DNA of 64,000 nucleotides from Zantedeschia hybrid cultivar. Its lineage: Eukaryota > Streptophyta > Magnoliopsida > Alismatales > Araceae. Shown in pieces: positions 50,701-58,331 of this stretch. The notes under the pieces are model-generated. The model worked only from the letters and a program-made list of their open reading frames with translations. It did no database searches and was not told the DNA's origin. A program made the position numbers and the translations under genes. The DNA is taken from contig JARZZO010000016.1 of assembly GCA_030544215.1 (NCBI GenBank), positions 60,491,501 to 60,555,500 on the forward strand, given 5' to 3'. Every line of letters begins with the position of its first letter. Position 1 is the stretch's first letter.

Positions 50701-51103
50701 AACGAAGCACAAAGTTTACTTTGCTTTAGTGAAGAAACACCTGCAATGAGATCCCTAGCCCAATTTCAAGTGATGGATAACAGTAATGTTTTAAAAATTG
50801 AACAAATTATGCCATGAGTTTCAAATTTCAATTAGAGGATATAGTCTTTGTAACTACACAAGCAAGTACTGCTACACCATTGTAGAGTGCATCAAGAAGA
50901 CATGCAGTTTGTTCAGTCAAAAATGTACTTCTGCAGGGAGTTGGCCTCAAATGCTACACAGATAAGGTATCAAGTTTTTACCATTCAGAAAACATAAACA
51001 GATAAGACTTTACCAGGCGTCCCCCTGCAATGATGGCAGCAATAGCAACTATTGCTTTCACAGCAGCCAGTCCAAGAGCTTCAGCTATAGCCTGGAAGCC
51101 AAC
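20641..51103 (-). CDS. KEA2: K+ efflux antiporter KEA1/KEA2 type, C-terminal half (12 exons, partial)
   Basis: Twelve exons with GT/AG borders join without a frame break into 429 codons plus stop. Known family: KEA1/2 are K+/H+ antiporters of the chloroplast inner envelope (CPA2), controlling stromal K+ and pH. The visible product covers later transmembrane segments of the exchanger domain (LLGTSLLTAR-like and AGLSMALGAFLAGLLLSETE, APYRGLLLGLFFMT, LLLAPGGEFAFVAFGEAVNQ). The C-terminal KTN/TrkA-N nucleotide-binding domain follows (GHIIICGFGRVGQ, VALDV, VYFGDAGSRE, TFVRAHDVDHG), with the family-typical tail ending EGTLAI. The transit peptide, long N-terminal coiled coil and first membrane segments are missing and should lie right of the window. 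KEA1 and KEA2 cannot be separated here. Two introns of 18.9 and 7.4 kb are filled with retroelements. Confidence 0.93.
21300..21374 (-). CDS. KEA2: KEA exon (25 codons)
   Basis: ATGCAG acceptor and GAG|GTAAC donor. Codes AKLPMSEIAATINEFRSRHL then SELTE, phase 0 on both sides. Linker after the nucleotide-binding domain. Confidence 0.92.
21549..21605 (-). CDS. KEA2: KEA exon (19 codons)
   Basis: Codes VVPETLEPSLQLAAAVLAQ, phase 0/0, acceptor TTTTAAG, donor CAG|GTATG. End of the KTN domain. Confidence 0.92.
21797..21973 (-). CDS. KEA2: KEA exon (59 codons), KTN domain
   Basis: From VLHKVGAERACAAAI to GLNLEKAGATA, phase 0/0, acceptor CACTCAG, donor GCG|GTATC. Carries the conserved TLDTPGANYRTVWALSKYFP and FVRAHDVDHG blocks. 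Confidence 0.93.
22132..22198 (-). CDS. KEA2: KEA exon (67 bases), KTN domain
   Basis: Completes a Ser codon split with the upstream exon and codes DRVAVGRALDLPVYFGDAGS, then RE. Acceptor TTTTGCAG, donor GAG|GTAAC. YFGDAGSRE is a conserved nucleotide-binding-domain segment. Confidence 0.93.
22199..23096 (-). other. KEA intron, 898 bases
   Basis: Non-coding. Contains a C run at about 22476-22486 and no recognisable element. Confidence 0.8.
23097..23155 (-). CDS. KEA2: KEA exon (59 bases)
   Basis: Codes IIAQLLSERLIPFVALDVR and two bases of the split Ser codon. Acceptor TTGCCCAG, donor GAG|GTAAAG. The acidic VALD turn would contact the nucleotide ribose. Confidence 0.92.
23313..23366 (-). CDS. 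KEA2: KEA exon (18 codons), nucleotide-binding glycine loop
   Basis: Codes TDDLQGHIIICGFGRVGQ with the GxGxxG dinucleotide-binding loop, phase 0/0, acceptor CATGCAG, donor CAG|GTGAGT. The intron on its upstream side is 18,942 bases. Confidence 0.93.
23720..24560 (+). mobile_element. Candidate LTR-type sequence
   Basis: CTCTATATAAGAGGGTGG near 23970 looks like an LTR promoter and is followed by a purine-rich leader (24020-24120). A weak TGGTATC primer-site-like string lies near 24544. No second LTR, coding region or duplication was found. A solo LTR or decayed non-autonomous element is possible, and so is an unrelated promoter-like sequence. Confidence 0.3.
24858..25315 (-). pseudogene. LINE2 3' end (zf-RVT C terminus)
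   Basis: Minus-strand remnant coding LLSAFLWGTWKERNARCFN, the usual WERNARCF-like end of plant L1 ORF2, followed by a 3' untranslated stretch to the T run at 24749. Confidence 0.7.
25520..29179 (-). pseudogene. LINE1 ORF2 (endonuclease + reverse transcriptase)
   Basis: One frame of about 1,219 codons broken by a single TAG at 26468-26466. N-terminal apurinic-type endonuclease: NLVSWNVRGLN, CLQETK, ILGDFNCVRY, SDHIPLHLR. Then reverse transcriptase: KAPGPDGFSLGFYQFCWDFI, VKLDFEKAYDTINW, RQGDPLSPLLFLL, QFADDTLLF. C-terminal zf-RVT region: RVWRWTNNGLFSVKSL, NHLPNKIRVFLW and a Cys/His cluster (LCMFCAHFEEDQLHLFCKC). Catalytic motifs are intact. Apart from the TAG and the lost 5' end, this copy looks recently active. 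Confidence 0.88.
29176..30873 (-). pseudogene. LINE1 ORF1 (DUF4283-type RNA-binding protein)
   Basis: Minus-strand frame, open except for one TAG (29793-29791). Starts without ATG because of 5' truncation. The first ~150 residues resemble the DUF4283 domain of plant LINE ORF1 proteins (LWPDVNLWCICRI; GIEVWCKLFGVPLHLWNVNS), followed by an acidic, disordered region. No zinc knuckle was seen. The end overlaps ORF2 as ATGA: stop TGA at 29178-29176, ORF2 ATG at 29179-29177. Confidence 0.75.
30898..35271 (-). pseudogene. LINE2 coding remnants (ORF2 and 3' part of ORF1)
   Basis: Read right to left: ORF1 tail (about 35230-34100), endonuclease remnants (34080-33500), then reverse-transcriptase blocks (SIKAKKSPGPDGLSMGFYQ; CITDFRPISLLNSSYKIITK; FKLDFGKAFDRVNW; LQFAYDTLIFS) and the RT tail (GGRWILSKSVLFSLSIYY, PKEEGGAGLISM). 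Frames change often and FADD has become FAYD. Confidence 0.75.
35277..35417 (+). repeat. Copia 5' LTR
   Basis: 141 bases, TG...CA ends, with TATATATACTCTAA as the likely promoter core near 35371. Directly followed by the primer-binding site at 35418-35430. Confidence 0.93.
35902..39992 (+). pseudogene. Copia gag-pol, broken by many stops and frameshifts
   Basis: ATG at 35902 (MAESTNSAPVLTSNEKLYHI; LNETNYLQWTRSF is a UBN2-type gag). A zinc-knuckle-like CVHCNKTRHQSNFC lies near 36640. A protease-region remnant with FEASCHMT is near 36960. Then GAG-pre-integrase (QWHCRLGHPSLFRL), integrase (HSDIWGPSP; FIDDLSRMTWLF; TSQQNGVTERKNR), reverse transcriptase (KARLVAKGFTQTYGVDYFGT; LVVYIDDMFLTGSD) and RNase H (DYAGSRMDRRSTSSFC; SSAEAKYRAMA). 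The order is standard copia (integrase before RT). At least ten frame breaks, so it is dead. Confidence 0.9.
40025..40165 (+). repeat. Copia 3' LTR
   Basis: 141 bases, about 93-94% identical to the 5' LTR by hand alignment (9 substitutions, no gaps). Confidence 0.93.
40171..41292 (-). pseudogene. LINE2 ORF1, 5' part
   Basis: Minus-strand remnants with a CCHC zinc knuckle (CLRCLRKGHWAKDCKDLLRC and a second CFHC-type finger) and a decayed DUF4283-like region. Joins the ORF1 tail at 35.2 kb once the copia element is subtracted. Confidence 0.65.
41309..42308. other. Intronic DNA, nothing recognised
   Basis: Includes a G run near 41397-41408. No element boundary or coding segment. Confidence 0.5.
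42309..42458 (-). CDS. KEA2: KEA exon (50 codons), last membrane segment
   Basis: From GILSSKLSSLLFLVVG through SMAITPWLAAGG to LLPVESE, phase 0/0, acceptor ATTGCAG, donor GAG|GTGAAG. One hydrophobic segment, then the hinge to the KTN domain. Confidence 0.93.
42700..42909 (-). CDS. KEA2: KEA exon (70 codons), exchanger domain
   Basis: From VGMSIDPKLLLSNFP to GEFAFVAFGEAVNQ, phase 0/0, acceptor TTGTAG, donor CAG|GTCAG. Two hydrophobic helices and the conserved RVGLLLAPGGEFAFV block. Confidence 0.94.
43390..43525. repeat. CCGGCCGGTT-rich patch, possible decayed hAT MITE
   Basis: Starts CATGGTTTGTAGAACCGGCC, similar to the ends of the CATGGTTGGCAG MITEs elsewhere in the window, and repeats GAACCGGCCGGTT-type palindromes. 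The right end and a target duplication were not found. Confidence 0.4.
43838..48213 (-). mobile_element. LINE3 (L1-type), decayed
   Basis: A T run at 43838-43850 marks the poly(A) end. Going right: zf-RVT (KSPLKVRAFMWLVFEKRIVT; CSLCEIEEENADHLLVGC), RT pieces (RQEDPLSHLLFLSIANM; LKINFEKSGLIPINM; KAPGLDGFPLFF), endonuclease (WCVLGDFNEV; VSDHNHLVLSW; NVATWNIRGLHDQSKQEAVR; CLQETNLKG) and part of ORF1 up to about 48213. The FADD block is destroyed. A hAT MITE is inserted at 45931. No flanking duplication was recognised. Confidence 0.85.
45923..46114. mobile_element. hAT MITE of the GCAGAATCGG family, in LINE3
   Basis: Perfect 8-base duplication TTTCCACG (45923-45930 and 46107-46114). Body 45931-46106, 176 bases, starts CACGGAATGCAGAATCGG and, reverse-complemented, ends CAAGGAATTGCGGATCGG. 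The interior is reiterated GATCGGGATCGG/GGCCGATTC. The terminal sequence matches the 5.4 kb hAT at 56.96 kb. Confidence 0.9.
48214..48708 (-). mobile_element. LINE fragment 4 (reverse-transcriptase piece)
   Basis: A short 3'-end-like signature (TTTTTAGAAGGTGACA on +) is followed on the minus strand by an RT piece reading WWDFRRDMHLEGINKTLIAL then PKKEGTDRL. The middle is not co-linear with a full LINE, so this is a rearranged or internally deleted copy. Confidence 0.6.
48711..49380 (-). mobile_element. LINE fragment 5 (3' end)
   Basis: T run at about 48711-48717 with the shared 3' signature GAAGGTGATCGATGG. On the minus strand it codes the zf-RVT end (LPAMLWAVWYERNSWRFSHN; SKKKCLVLEVFDNKLCCRRL). 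5'-truncated. The right boundary is approximate. Confidence 0.65.
49381..50326. other. Intronic DNA, nothing recognised
   Basis: No coding or bounded repeat seen between LINE fragment 5 and the KEA exon. Confidence 0.4.
50327..50455 (-). CDS. KEA2: KEA exon (43 codons), exchanger domain
   Basis: From AGLSMALGAFLAGLLL through TEFSLQVESDIAPYRG to LGLFFMT, phase 0/0, acceptor CTTGTCAG, donor ACT|GTGAGT. Very high match to remembered KEA1/2 sequence. Confidence 0.95.
50529..50633 (-). CDS. KEA2: KEA exon (35 codons), exchanger domain
   Basis: Codes LLRPIYKQIAENQNAEIFSA then NTLLVILGTSLLTAR, phase 0/0, acceptor CTGGCAG, donor AGG|GTAAG. Separated from the next exon by a 73-base intron, the smallest in the gene. 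Confidence 0.95.
51014..51103 (-). CDS. KEA2: KEA exon (30 codons), most upstream visible
   Basis: From VGFQAIAEALGLAAVK to AIIAGGRL, phase 0/0, acceptor TTTCTCAG, donor CTG|GTAAAG. The preceding family segment (LLFQDLAVVVLLI-like) was not found anywhere to the right in the window. Confidence 0.93.
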
Positions 51104-52559
51104 CTGAGAAAGAGGTGCAGAAAGGACAGCATGGAGGAGAATAATTATTTCAGTGTCCTAAAATTTATAAAAATATATCTTAGTAATTACTGCATTATGG
51201 GAAGATGATGACAAAGTTAAGCCTAAAGCCAGTGGATGTAACCATCATTGAACTAGATTATGCCCATGAGAATAACGAACTTTACAACAAAAATTTGTCC
51301 ATATTTTCCGCACAAACAACAGAAGCTCATTATGCAAACATGCCTGAGTCCATTAGACATATTAATTTCTATTTAAAGCCTTAATAATAAATTATCATGT
51401 TAAAAAAAGAAGAAGAAGAAGAACCAATTTTTCTAATCACGACAACAAGAACGTAAGTATAGTGGTCATTAAAATATGACCACCATGACAAGTTCATTCA
51501 TACGGTAAAGAAATGAAAGGAAAAATGCCAAGCAGTATGGACACTGATGACATTGACACTCGTACATGTTTACGTCTCTATCTTTCTATGACAAGTCAAC
51601 AGAAACAAGAGATGCAACACCAGTTTCTTACCTTTCAATCCCCATCAGATTATCAGAAAAGTTTAAATATTTAGAATTTGTTAGACCTAATACATCATGT
51701 TAACTCAACTCCAAGGACTGGACCAACTCAGCCTCCTCCCATCCCCATGTCCCAAGGATTGTAATCAGATCGCACACCAGAATTGTGTATGCATGATCTC
51801 GATTTGGATACAATTGGATCGGCCTGATCAGCTAATCCAATGGAAGGGATTCGGTTGGCAACATAATGGTAAAACATATTCTACATGTATCAGGTTGATG
51901 TGACAAAAGTGATCCAACCTGTTTAACAATAACTTCAAAATATTTTTATAAATGAAAACGTGAAGGAAAAAGAAAGGCGAAGAGGCGGAAGAGGGGCATT
52001 TGATGACATTGGCAATGCAATCAACAACAGCAGTGGTAGGCAGAGTAGGCTCAGCAGAGTGCCTAGTACGCTTTCTCATGAACAGAGGACTCCGTTGGCA
52101 GCATATAGCCAGTGGCAGTAGCTGCCAGCTGCTGCTGCTGGTTGCCTTTGAAAAAGGGAAGGGAGGTTTGACTTTGGCTTCTCTCTCCCTAGAAAAGATC
52201 CAAATACCAAGGTGGTATGGAGCAACCTTCTCAGTCCAACTTCACCAGAAACAGGGCACTTTTGCTACCCTCTCTAAAACAGCCCACTCATGAATCCTGT
52301 CCAGGATGAACCTTACAATACTATCTGAAGACCTATCCATTGAAGTAAATATTGACCGTTTCCCACTGCATTGCCCACTAAGTCACATGTGGGAATGGCC
52401 ACCACACCAACTCTGTCTCTTTCTGTCTATTTTCTTGTCCATCCATGAAAGAGATGCTCCATGGCATCTAACAATCTGTGAGAGAGCTCTATAAAGGATT
52501 CCCACCCTGGACTTTGAGAGAGGATGCAAGAAACAAATGAAGCATAAACCCACCTTCAT
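51104..52559. other. Probable KEA intron, nothing recognised
   Basis: Contains an (AAG)n run at about 51405-51423. I specifically looked for the next upstream KEA block and did not find it. Confidence 0.4.
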
Positions 52560-52750
52560 CATGGTTAGCAGTATCAACCAATACTGATATGTTTCAATAT
52601 TGGTGGGTACCAATAACTCATTTGCATTTAAAAAATATTTTAAAAAACTTTTATTGTCTGATACTAGGCTGATATTGGGCCGATACACCCGATACCGATA
52701 CGTATCTCTCTAGGTACCCACCGGCACCGAAAATGGTACTGCCATCCTTG
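52560..52750. mobile_element. hAT MITE of the CATGGTTGGCAG family, diverged
   Basis: Starts CATGGTTAGCAGTATC and ends GGTACTGCCATCCTTG, the same ends as the better preserved copies at 55937 and 59766. The interior has GATACCGATACG words and an AT-rich insertion. The target duplication is not convincing. Confidence 0.65.
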
Positions 52751-53401
52751 TCTTCGCATAAAAGAGCATACCACATTGGTTCCGGCTGTCACATGGAGCC
52801 TATTCATGAAAACGGGGTTCCTCTATCAAAAAAATAAATAGATATTCTCATCTAACTATGAAAACACATTTGCTATCTCATCCCCGTCACCATTTGATAG
52901 TAGGGATGTCAGCGGGTTGGATACGGTGCGGACAGTGGACTATCCATTACTGTATCCACTTGGATGGTGTATCCGCTTACTGCTCATTAATTATCAGTAA
53001 GTGCTATATCCAAGAACCGCATTACAGACAAGCAGTGTCCATAGATTTTTATCCCCACAATAGTCTTCCACTGAATAAAATAAAAATACACAGAAAAGAC
53101 AAAGTTCATACCTCGAGAAGTGTGCCCTGCATGGAAGCCAAGGAGGAGTCTTCCCCCACGTGTGCAGCAACACCAAAGAAGCAACCGCAGCAAGCCAACA
53201 ACAACAGGCCAAGTGGCCAACAATCACAAGCAACAGCAGCACATGGAGTCGCAACAAAAAAAGAACAAAAGACAAAGAAGAAGAAGAGAAGGTGGTGGCG
53301 GATCTCCTGTTCTGTGTTCTGCGTAGAACAGGGAAGCATGCATGCACACACACAGCGAAAGAGAGCAAAAAAAAAAGAAATCATAAGGAATTAAAAACGG
53401 A
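52751..53401. other. Nothing recognised
   Basis: Several overlapping open frames on both strands are low-complexity (Gln, Lys, Ser) and unsupported by splice signals. Confidence 0.4.
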
Positions 53402-53611
53402 GGCAGTTGGGGGTCTCAATGGACCCCCCCCCCCCCCCCCACCCCAACCCACCGGTTCCCTCACTGGTCAGGTTTGGGGTACAAAGGGAAAACAACCCAA
53501 AAAGAGGAGAAAAGGGAAGAAAAGAAGAGGGTAAAAAGGGAAGAGAGATTGAATTAGCAGGATCCCTTAGACCCCCACTGGTCACATTCCTCTTCCCTAT
53601 TGAACTACCTC

Positions 53612-53642
<31 letters not shown>

Positions 53643-53776
53643 CCTCCCCTCCCCCCCAATCACCAACAGAGGAAGGAAAAGAGGCTCAAAAATTCAAAAA
53701 AAAGGCAAAAATGGAAAGGAAAAAAAGGAAGGAACAGTGGAACCGGTGAGGGGGTCCCTTGGACCCCTAACAGTTT
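53402..53776. mobile_element. Candidate TIR element
   Basis: The left arm has CAGTTGGGGGTC and CCACCGGTTCCCTCACTG. The reverse complement of the right arm has CTGTTAGGGGTCCAAGGGA and CTCACCGGTTCCACTG. The interior is purine-rich with (TC)n/(AC)n at about 53611-53642. A long C run lies in the left arm. No target duplication. Confidence 0.4.
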
Positions 53777-53980
53777 CACTCAAGACACCTTCCGGGTAAA
53801 TTTCAATCCCTATGAATACCCCCAAAGAAAGGGGTGGGGGGCAGCAGCGGCAGGACTTTTCTGAGTGATTGCTTTGAAGATTTCAAGTGTGTGACTAAGA
53901 GGAACTAAGAGTTCAACCCCTCCCCCCCCCCCCCACCCCAATCAGCTTTTGTTATTTGTAACAGTCAAAAGCCCAAACTC

Positions 53981-54272
53981 TTAGTGCTGGTTTGATCGCA
54001 GAACAAGAGTGAATAGGATGGCTTATCCGTCTCAGTTTTCCTCTCCCACTTTACTTGTGTGAATTTCTTAAACAGGGTGGGAATTACTTATTCAAGAATA
54101 AGATGGAATAAAAAATTCGGATAAAATGCTCAAATTGCTTATTCTACCTAGAATAAGTATCAACGATAGAGCTAGAATAGAGTTACCAAAGTAAAGCAAG
54201 TCTTGTTCTGATATAAGCAATCCAGAATTGCTTATATCGAAACATGCAATCTGGTTATCAAACCGGCCCTTA
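53981..54272. mobile_element. Tourist-like MITE (PIF/Harbinger type)
   Basis: TTA duplication at 53981-53983 and 54270-54272. Body 53984-54269. Ends GTGCTGGTTTGATCGCAG and, reverse-complemented, GGGCCGGTTTGATAACCAG. The interior has repeated GAATAAG/CTTATTC words. Confidence 0.65.
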
Positions 54273-54764
54273 ATGCATTCTTCGCATTCTTAAGAGTTGT
54301 TTGACGAAACTTTGTATCCAAACACATTGTCCCCACCTTGTTTGCAGAATAAGGAAGAATAAGGTCTCTTATTCAGAATAAGGCTAATATTGATTTGATT
54401 AGAGGAACTGATTATTCTGCGTCAGAATTGCTTATTCCCATAATTAGGTGAATAAGCAATTCCGCCCTACACCCAAGAATTTGGTATTCCGCCTTGAATT
54501 CCGCCCCGCTATCAAAGTAAAACCCTCCTTAATTTGGAATAAGCAATCCAGAATAACTAATCCCATCATAACCCATTCTGCTATCAAAGTTTAGACCCAA
54601 ATGGATCCTTGATGGATTTTGTTGCGTCTTGGGTGGATCTTACTTGGGTCCATTAAAGGTTAATGGCTTAAAGGATACTTATTGGACTTTGTTGTCCATT
54701 ATTTACATCCTTAATCATCAACCATCAAGTCATTACTTTCAATGGGTTGTGTTAAAGGATCATT
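54273..54764. other. GAATAAG-rich DNA, possibly a second related MITE
   Basis: GCTATCAAAGT phrases at about 54510 and 54580 and repeated CTTATTC words resemble the interior of the Tourist-like MITE. The boundaries are not defined. Confidence 0.35.
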
Positions 54765-55928
54765 CTTTTTTTTTAAGTGGATAGTACCACATGTATTATA
54801 AATCAAAAGATAGCATATATGGAAGGAGGGAGAAAACAACAAAATTCTCCCAAAGGAATCACACCAAGATGGTGCAACTCTCAACCATCACCAAGAAAAG
54901 CAAACAGTGTGGCGTTAGATTGGTCCATTATACAGAAAATCCTAGTACAAAGGAGACTACATGCTTAGGGGAATGGGCCTCCCTCTTGAAGACTATTGTT
55001 TCGCTCTATCCATAAAACCCAAATAGTAGCGTGAAGGATCAGCCACCACAGAAACAGATCTCCGTTACATGACCAAGGTCTCCCCCACTTGGTAAGGAGA
55101 AGATCGAAAGAATCCTTATTGAGCCTGGCACAATGCAGCCTTTGGAACAGCACATCCAAAGACAAGAGAAGGAGCAGGTGAGGAATAGATGGTCCCTAGA
55201 CCCTTCATCCACCACAAAGATTGCACTTGTTCTCTACCCCCGGTACAAAACAGGTCAATCTGTCACAGGTAGGAAGTCTATTAAGAGATGCCCTCCAAAG
55301 GAGAATTTGAACTTTGTCTTCCAGGCTGCAGCTAGGAAGGGATATCCTAAGCCCCCATCTACAATCAAAGAATAAGCTGAACGGATGAAGAAGTATCCCT
55401 TTGGCTCCCCTTTCCACTTCCATGTATCCCCGGATCCAATATAGAGGCTCGTAGCAAATCAAGAAGCTGCATCAGTTCATCCATTTCCTCATCATTCATA
55501 TTCCTTCTGAAAGTGGGCCTCCAGCATGAGTTAGGAGACTCCTCATTACAAAGGCTATTGACAGTATAATTGGGATTAGAAGCAATGGCCTCGGGAATAG
55601 ATACCTAAGGGGGTGTGGGCACATCATGCGTCACACCAAAAAAGAGTAGAACAACCATCTCCCATCTTTATCTGTGAACCAGCAAGAAAGAGATCAGCCG
55701 TGTGAAGGATACCTTTCCACAGCCAAGAGACTTTGTAGGCGGTGACAAGGGTTATCTTCCAACTGGAGCTAGCATAATAATTTTGCTTGACGATCTCCCA
55801 CCAGAAGCTTGAATCTGAAGTAACCAATTTCCACAACCATTTAGAAAGAAGGGCCAAATTGAAGCTGGTGATGTTTTTGAGACCCAATCCTCCATTTTCC
55901 TTACTCCTGCAAATCCTGGCCCAACTGA

Positions 55929-56114
55929 CATCATAACATGGTTGGCAGTATCGACCGATATCGATACGTATCAGCCGATACGTATCGGTATCGGCCTAGT
56001 CCGGAACGATACCTGTAAATAGGTATCAGCCGATACTAGGCCGATATCGGCCAATACGTATCGATATCGGTACCCTCCGATACCGGTACCGATATTGCCA
56101 TCCTTGCATCATAG
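55929..56114. mobile_element. hAT MITE of the CATGGTTGGCAG family, in LINE6
   Basis: 8-base duplication CATCATAA (55929-55936) and CATCATAG (56107-56114), one mismatch. Body 55937-56106, 170 bases, starts CATGGTTGGCAGTATCG and ends ATTGCCATCCTTG. The interior is an almost pure run of CGATATCG, CGATACGTATCG and GGCCGATA palindromic words. Confidence 0.88.
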
Positions 56115-57271
56115 CCACTCCTTTTAGGGTCCCCACGGTCATGCTAAAGAAACCTTGCTTGAATGGAATTCAACTTATGAGCAACAGACCTGGGGATCTT
56201 GAAAATGGAGAGGAAATAAATGGGAAGATAGTAAAGGACCGATCTACAAAGAGTCATTCTTCCTCCAAATGAGAGCAGTTCCCCGTTCCATCCGGCCAAC
56301 CTTTTTTCAAACCTCTAGACCACCATGCTGCAGTCTCTACGCCTCAAGGCCCCCAGTGTTAGCGGCATCTCCATGTAGGTGAAAGGAAATTCTCCAATTA
56401 GGGCACCCCATAATCAGAAATGCTCTAATCATCTCCATGTCTCCTACATTAATGACAAAAAATTAGCTCTTCAAGAATTTTACCTTCAACACTGTGACCT
56501 CCTTAAACAACTCGAGGAGGAATCTGGCCACAAAAAGTTGTTCTTCCTCTGCAAAGAGGAAGAGAATAGTATCCTCTGCATACTGAAGGTGAGATAGTTG
56601 TATCCCCTAAGGTGTAACCTGAAAACCTCTGAATAAGACCAGCCACCATTGCCCTAATCCATAAGCAACTCAAGATATGAGCTACTAGAATGAAGAGGAT
56701 GGGTGATTAAGGATCACCCAGACACAAGCCCCTACTACTCTGAAAGAAAGGGGTTGGCTGACCATTGATGAGCACAGCAAAGGAGGCCAAGGAAACACAA
56801 GTTGACGCCTAATAGACCCACTTGTAACCAAAACCCATCCTACTCAAAACCTGAAGTAGACAATTCTAGCTGATAGAATCATAAGCTTTCTCAAAATCTA
56901 CCTTCAGAACAAGACCCTACCTACGATGGTGTTTCATGAAATAGAGGCTCTCATCAACATGGATTGTGGAATCGGCCCCCGATCCGATTTGGGAGGGGAA
57001 TTTACTGTTCCCCCACACCGATTTTTTTAAAAAAAAATTAAAAAAAAAATCAGACTAAATCGGCCCGAATCGGGGCCGGACCGGCCAGATCGGCCGGTCC
57101 GGACCCGATTTGGTCCGGTTGGGGCGCTCTCGGATCCCCCCTTAAGGGGGGATCGGGAGCCACGCGCCAGCAGCGTTTCTGCTGCTGGCTTCCCCCCTTC
57201 CCCCAGCCCCTCCCTGGGCCACTGCCACCACTCGCCGTCGGCCCCTCCGCCGCCGCCGGCCATCTTCTTCT

Positions 57272-57272
57272 G

Positions 57273-57316
<44 letters not shown>
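57272..57316. repeat. (CT)n microsatellite
   Basis: About 40 bases of CT repeats in the leader region of the hAT. Confidence 0.85.
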
Positions 57317-57317
<1 letters not shown>

Positions 57318-57539
57318 AGATCTCGACCAAAAGGAGGGGGTTTTCACCCCGTCATCGTCGGCCGACCGTCCGAGAACCACTGCCGCCGCTATTGTCGCCG
57401 TCATCGTCGCCGTCGACGTCGGATTTTCTTTTCGCATCCCGATCCGAATTTAAGTATATTTCGATCTATTTTTTAAAAAATTCTCAAAAAATTAGAAATG
57501 ATGTATGATTGTGTATATTGTGTAGATCTATTAATTTTT

Positions 57540-58290
57540 AGGTTAAAAAAAAAATAGCATGTTGATTAGACAAAATTCCTAAAATTAACCCTAATTAGGG
57601 GTTAAAAATTGGAACTTTTGTATGATTAGTGTAATTAAGGTTCAATTGAGTGTGCCAAACACTCAATTGAACTTATTACAACATAATTGTACATGTTTTT
57701 GCATTAATTGCATGTTATTAGCGTTAATTAGTTAAAATTAACTCTAATTATGAGTTAAAAATTAGGACTTTTGTATGATTAGTGTAATTAAGGTTCAATT
57801 GAGTGTGCCAAACATTCAATTGAACTTATTACAACATAATTGTACATTTTTTTGTATTAATTGCATGTTATTAGCGTTAATTAGTTAAAATTAACCCTAA
57901 TTAGGGGTTAAAAATTGGGACTTTTGTATGATTAGTATAATTAAGGTTCAATTGAGTGTACCAAATACTCAATTGAACTTATTAGAACATAATTGTACAT
58001 TTTTTTGCATTAATTGCATGTTATTAACATTAATTAGTTAAAATTAACCCTAATTAGGGGTTAAAAATTGGAGCTTTTGTATGAGTAGTGTAATTAAGGT
58101 TCAATTGAGTGTGCAAACCACTCAATTGAACTTATTAGAACAAAACTGTGCATTTTTTTACATTAATTACATGTTATTAACATTAATTAGTTAAAATTAA
58201 CCTTAATTAGGGATTAAAAATTGTGGTTTTTGTATGATTACTGTAATTAAGGTTCAATTGAGTGTGCCAAACACTCAATTGAACTTATTA
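57540..58290 (+). repeat. ~154 bp tandem repeat inside the hAT 5' region
   Basis: About 4.5 copies: GGGTTAAAAATTGG or variants at 57598, 57751, 57905, 58058 and 58214. Each is followed by TGTATGATTAGTGTAATTAA, then GGTTCAATTGAGTGTG and its inverse CACTCAATTGAACTTATTA. Each unit holds a perfect short inverted repeat around CCAAACA. It lies between the leader and the transposase start, probably in an intron. Confidence 0.85.
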
Positions 58291-58331
58291 GAACCTGATT
58301 GCATTTTTGTGTTTTTATGTTATGCAGGAAT

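Noticed and set aside
52858..53534. Overlapping long frames on both strands
   Set aside because: Gln/Lys/Ser-rich low complexity without splice signals or recognisable domains.
57560..58230. Telomere-like CCCTAATTAGGG words
   Set aside because: They are part of the 154 bp hAT repeat and not tandem telomere units.
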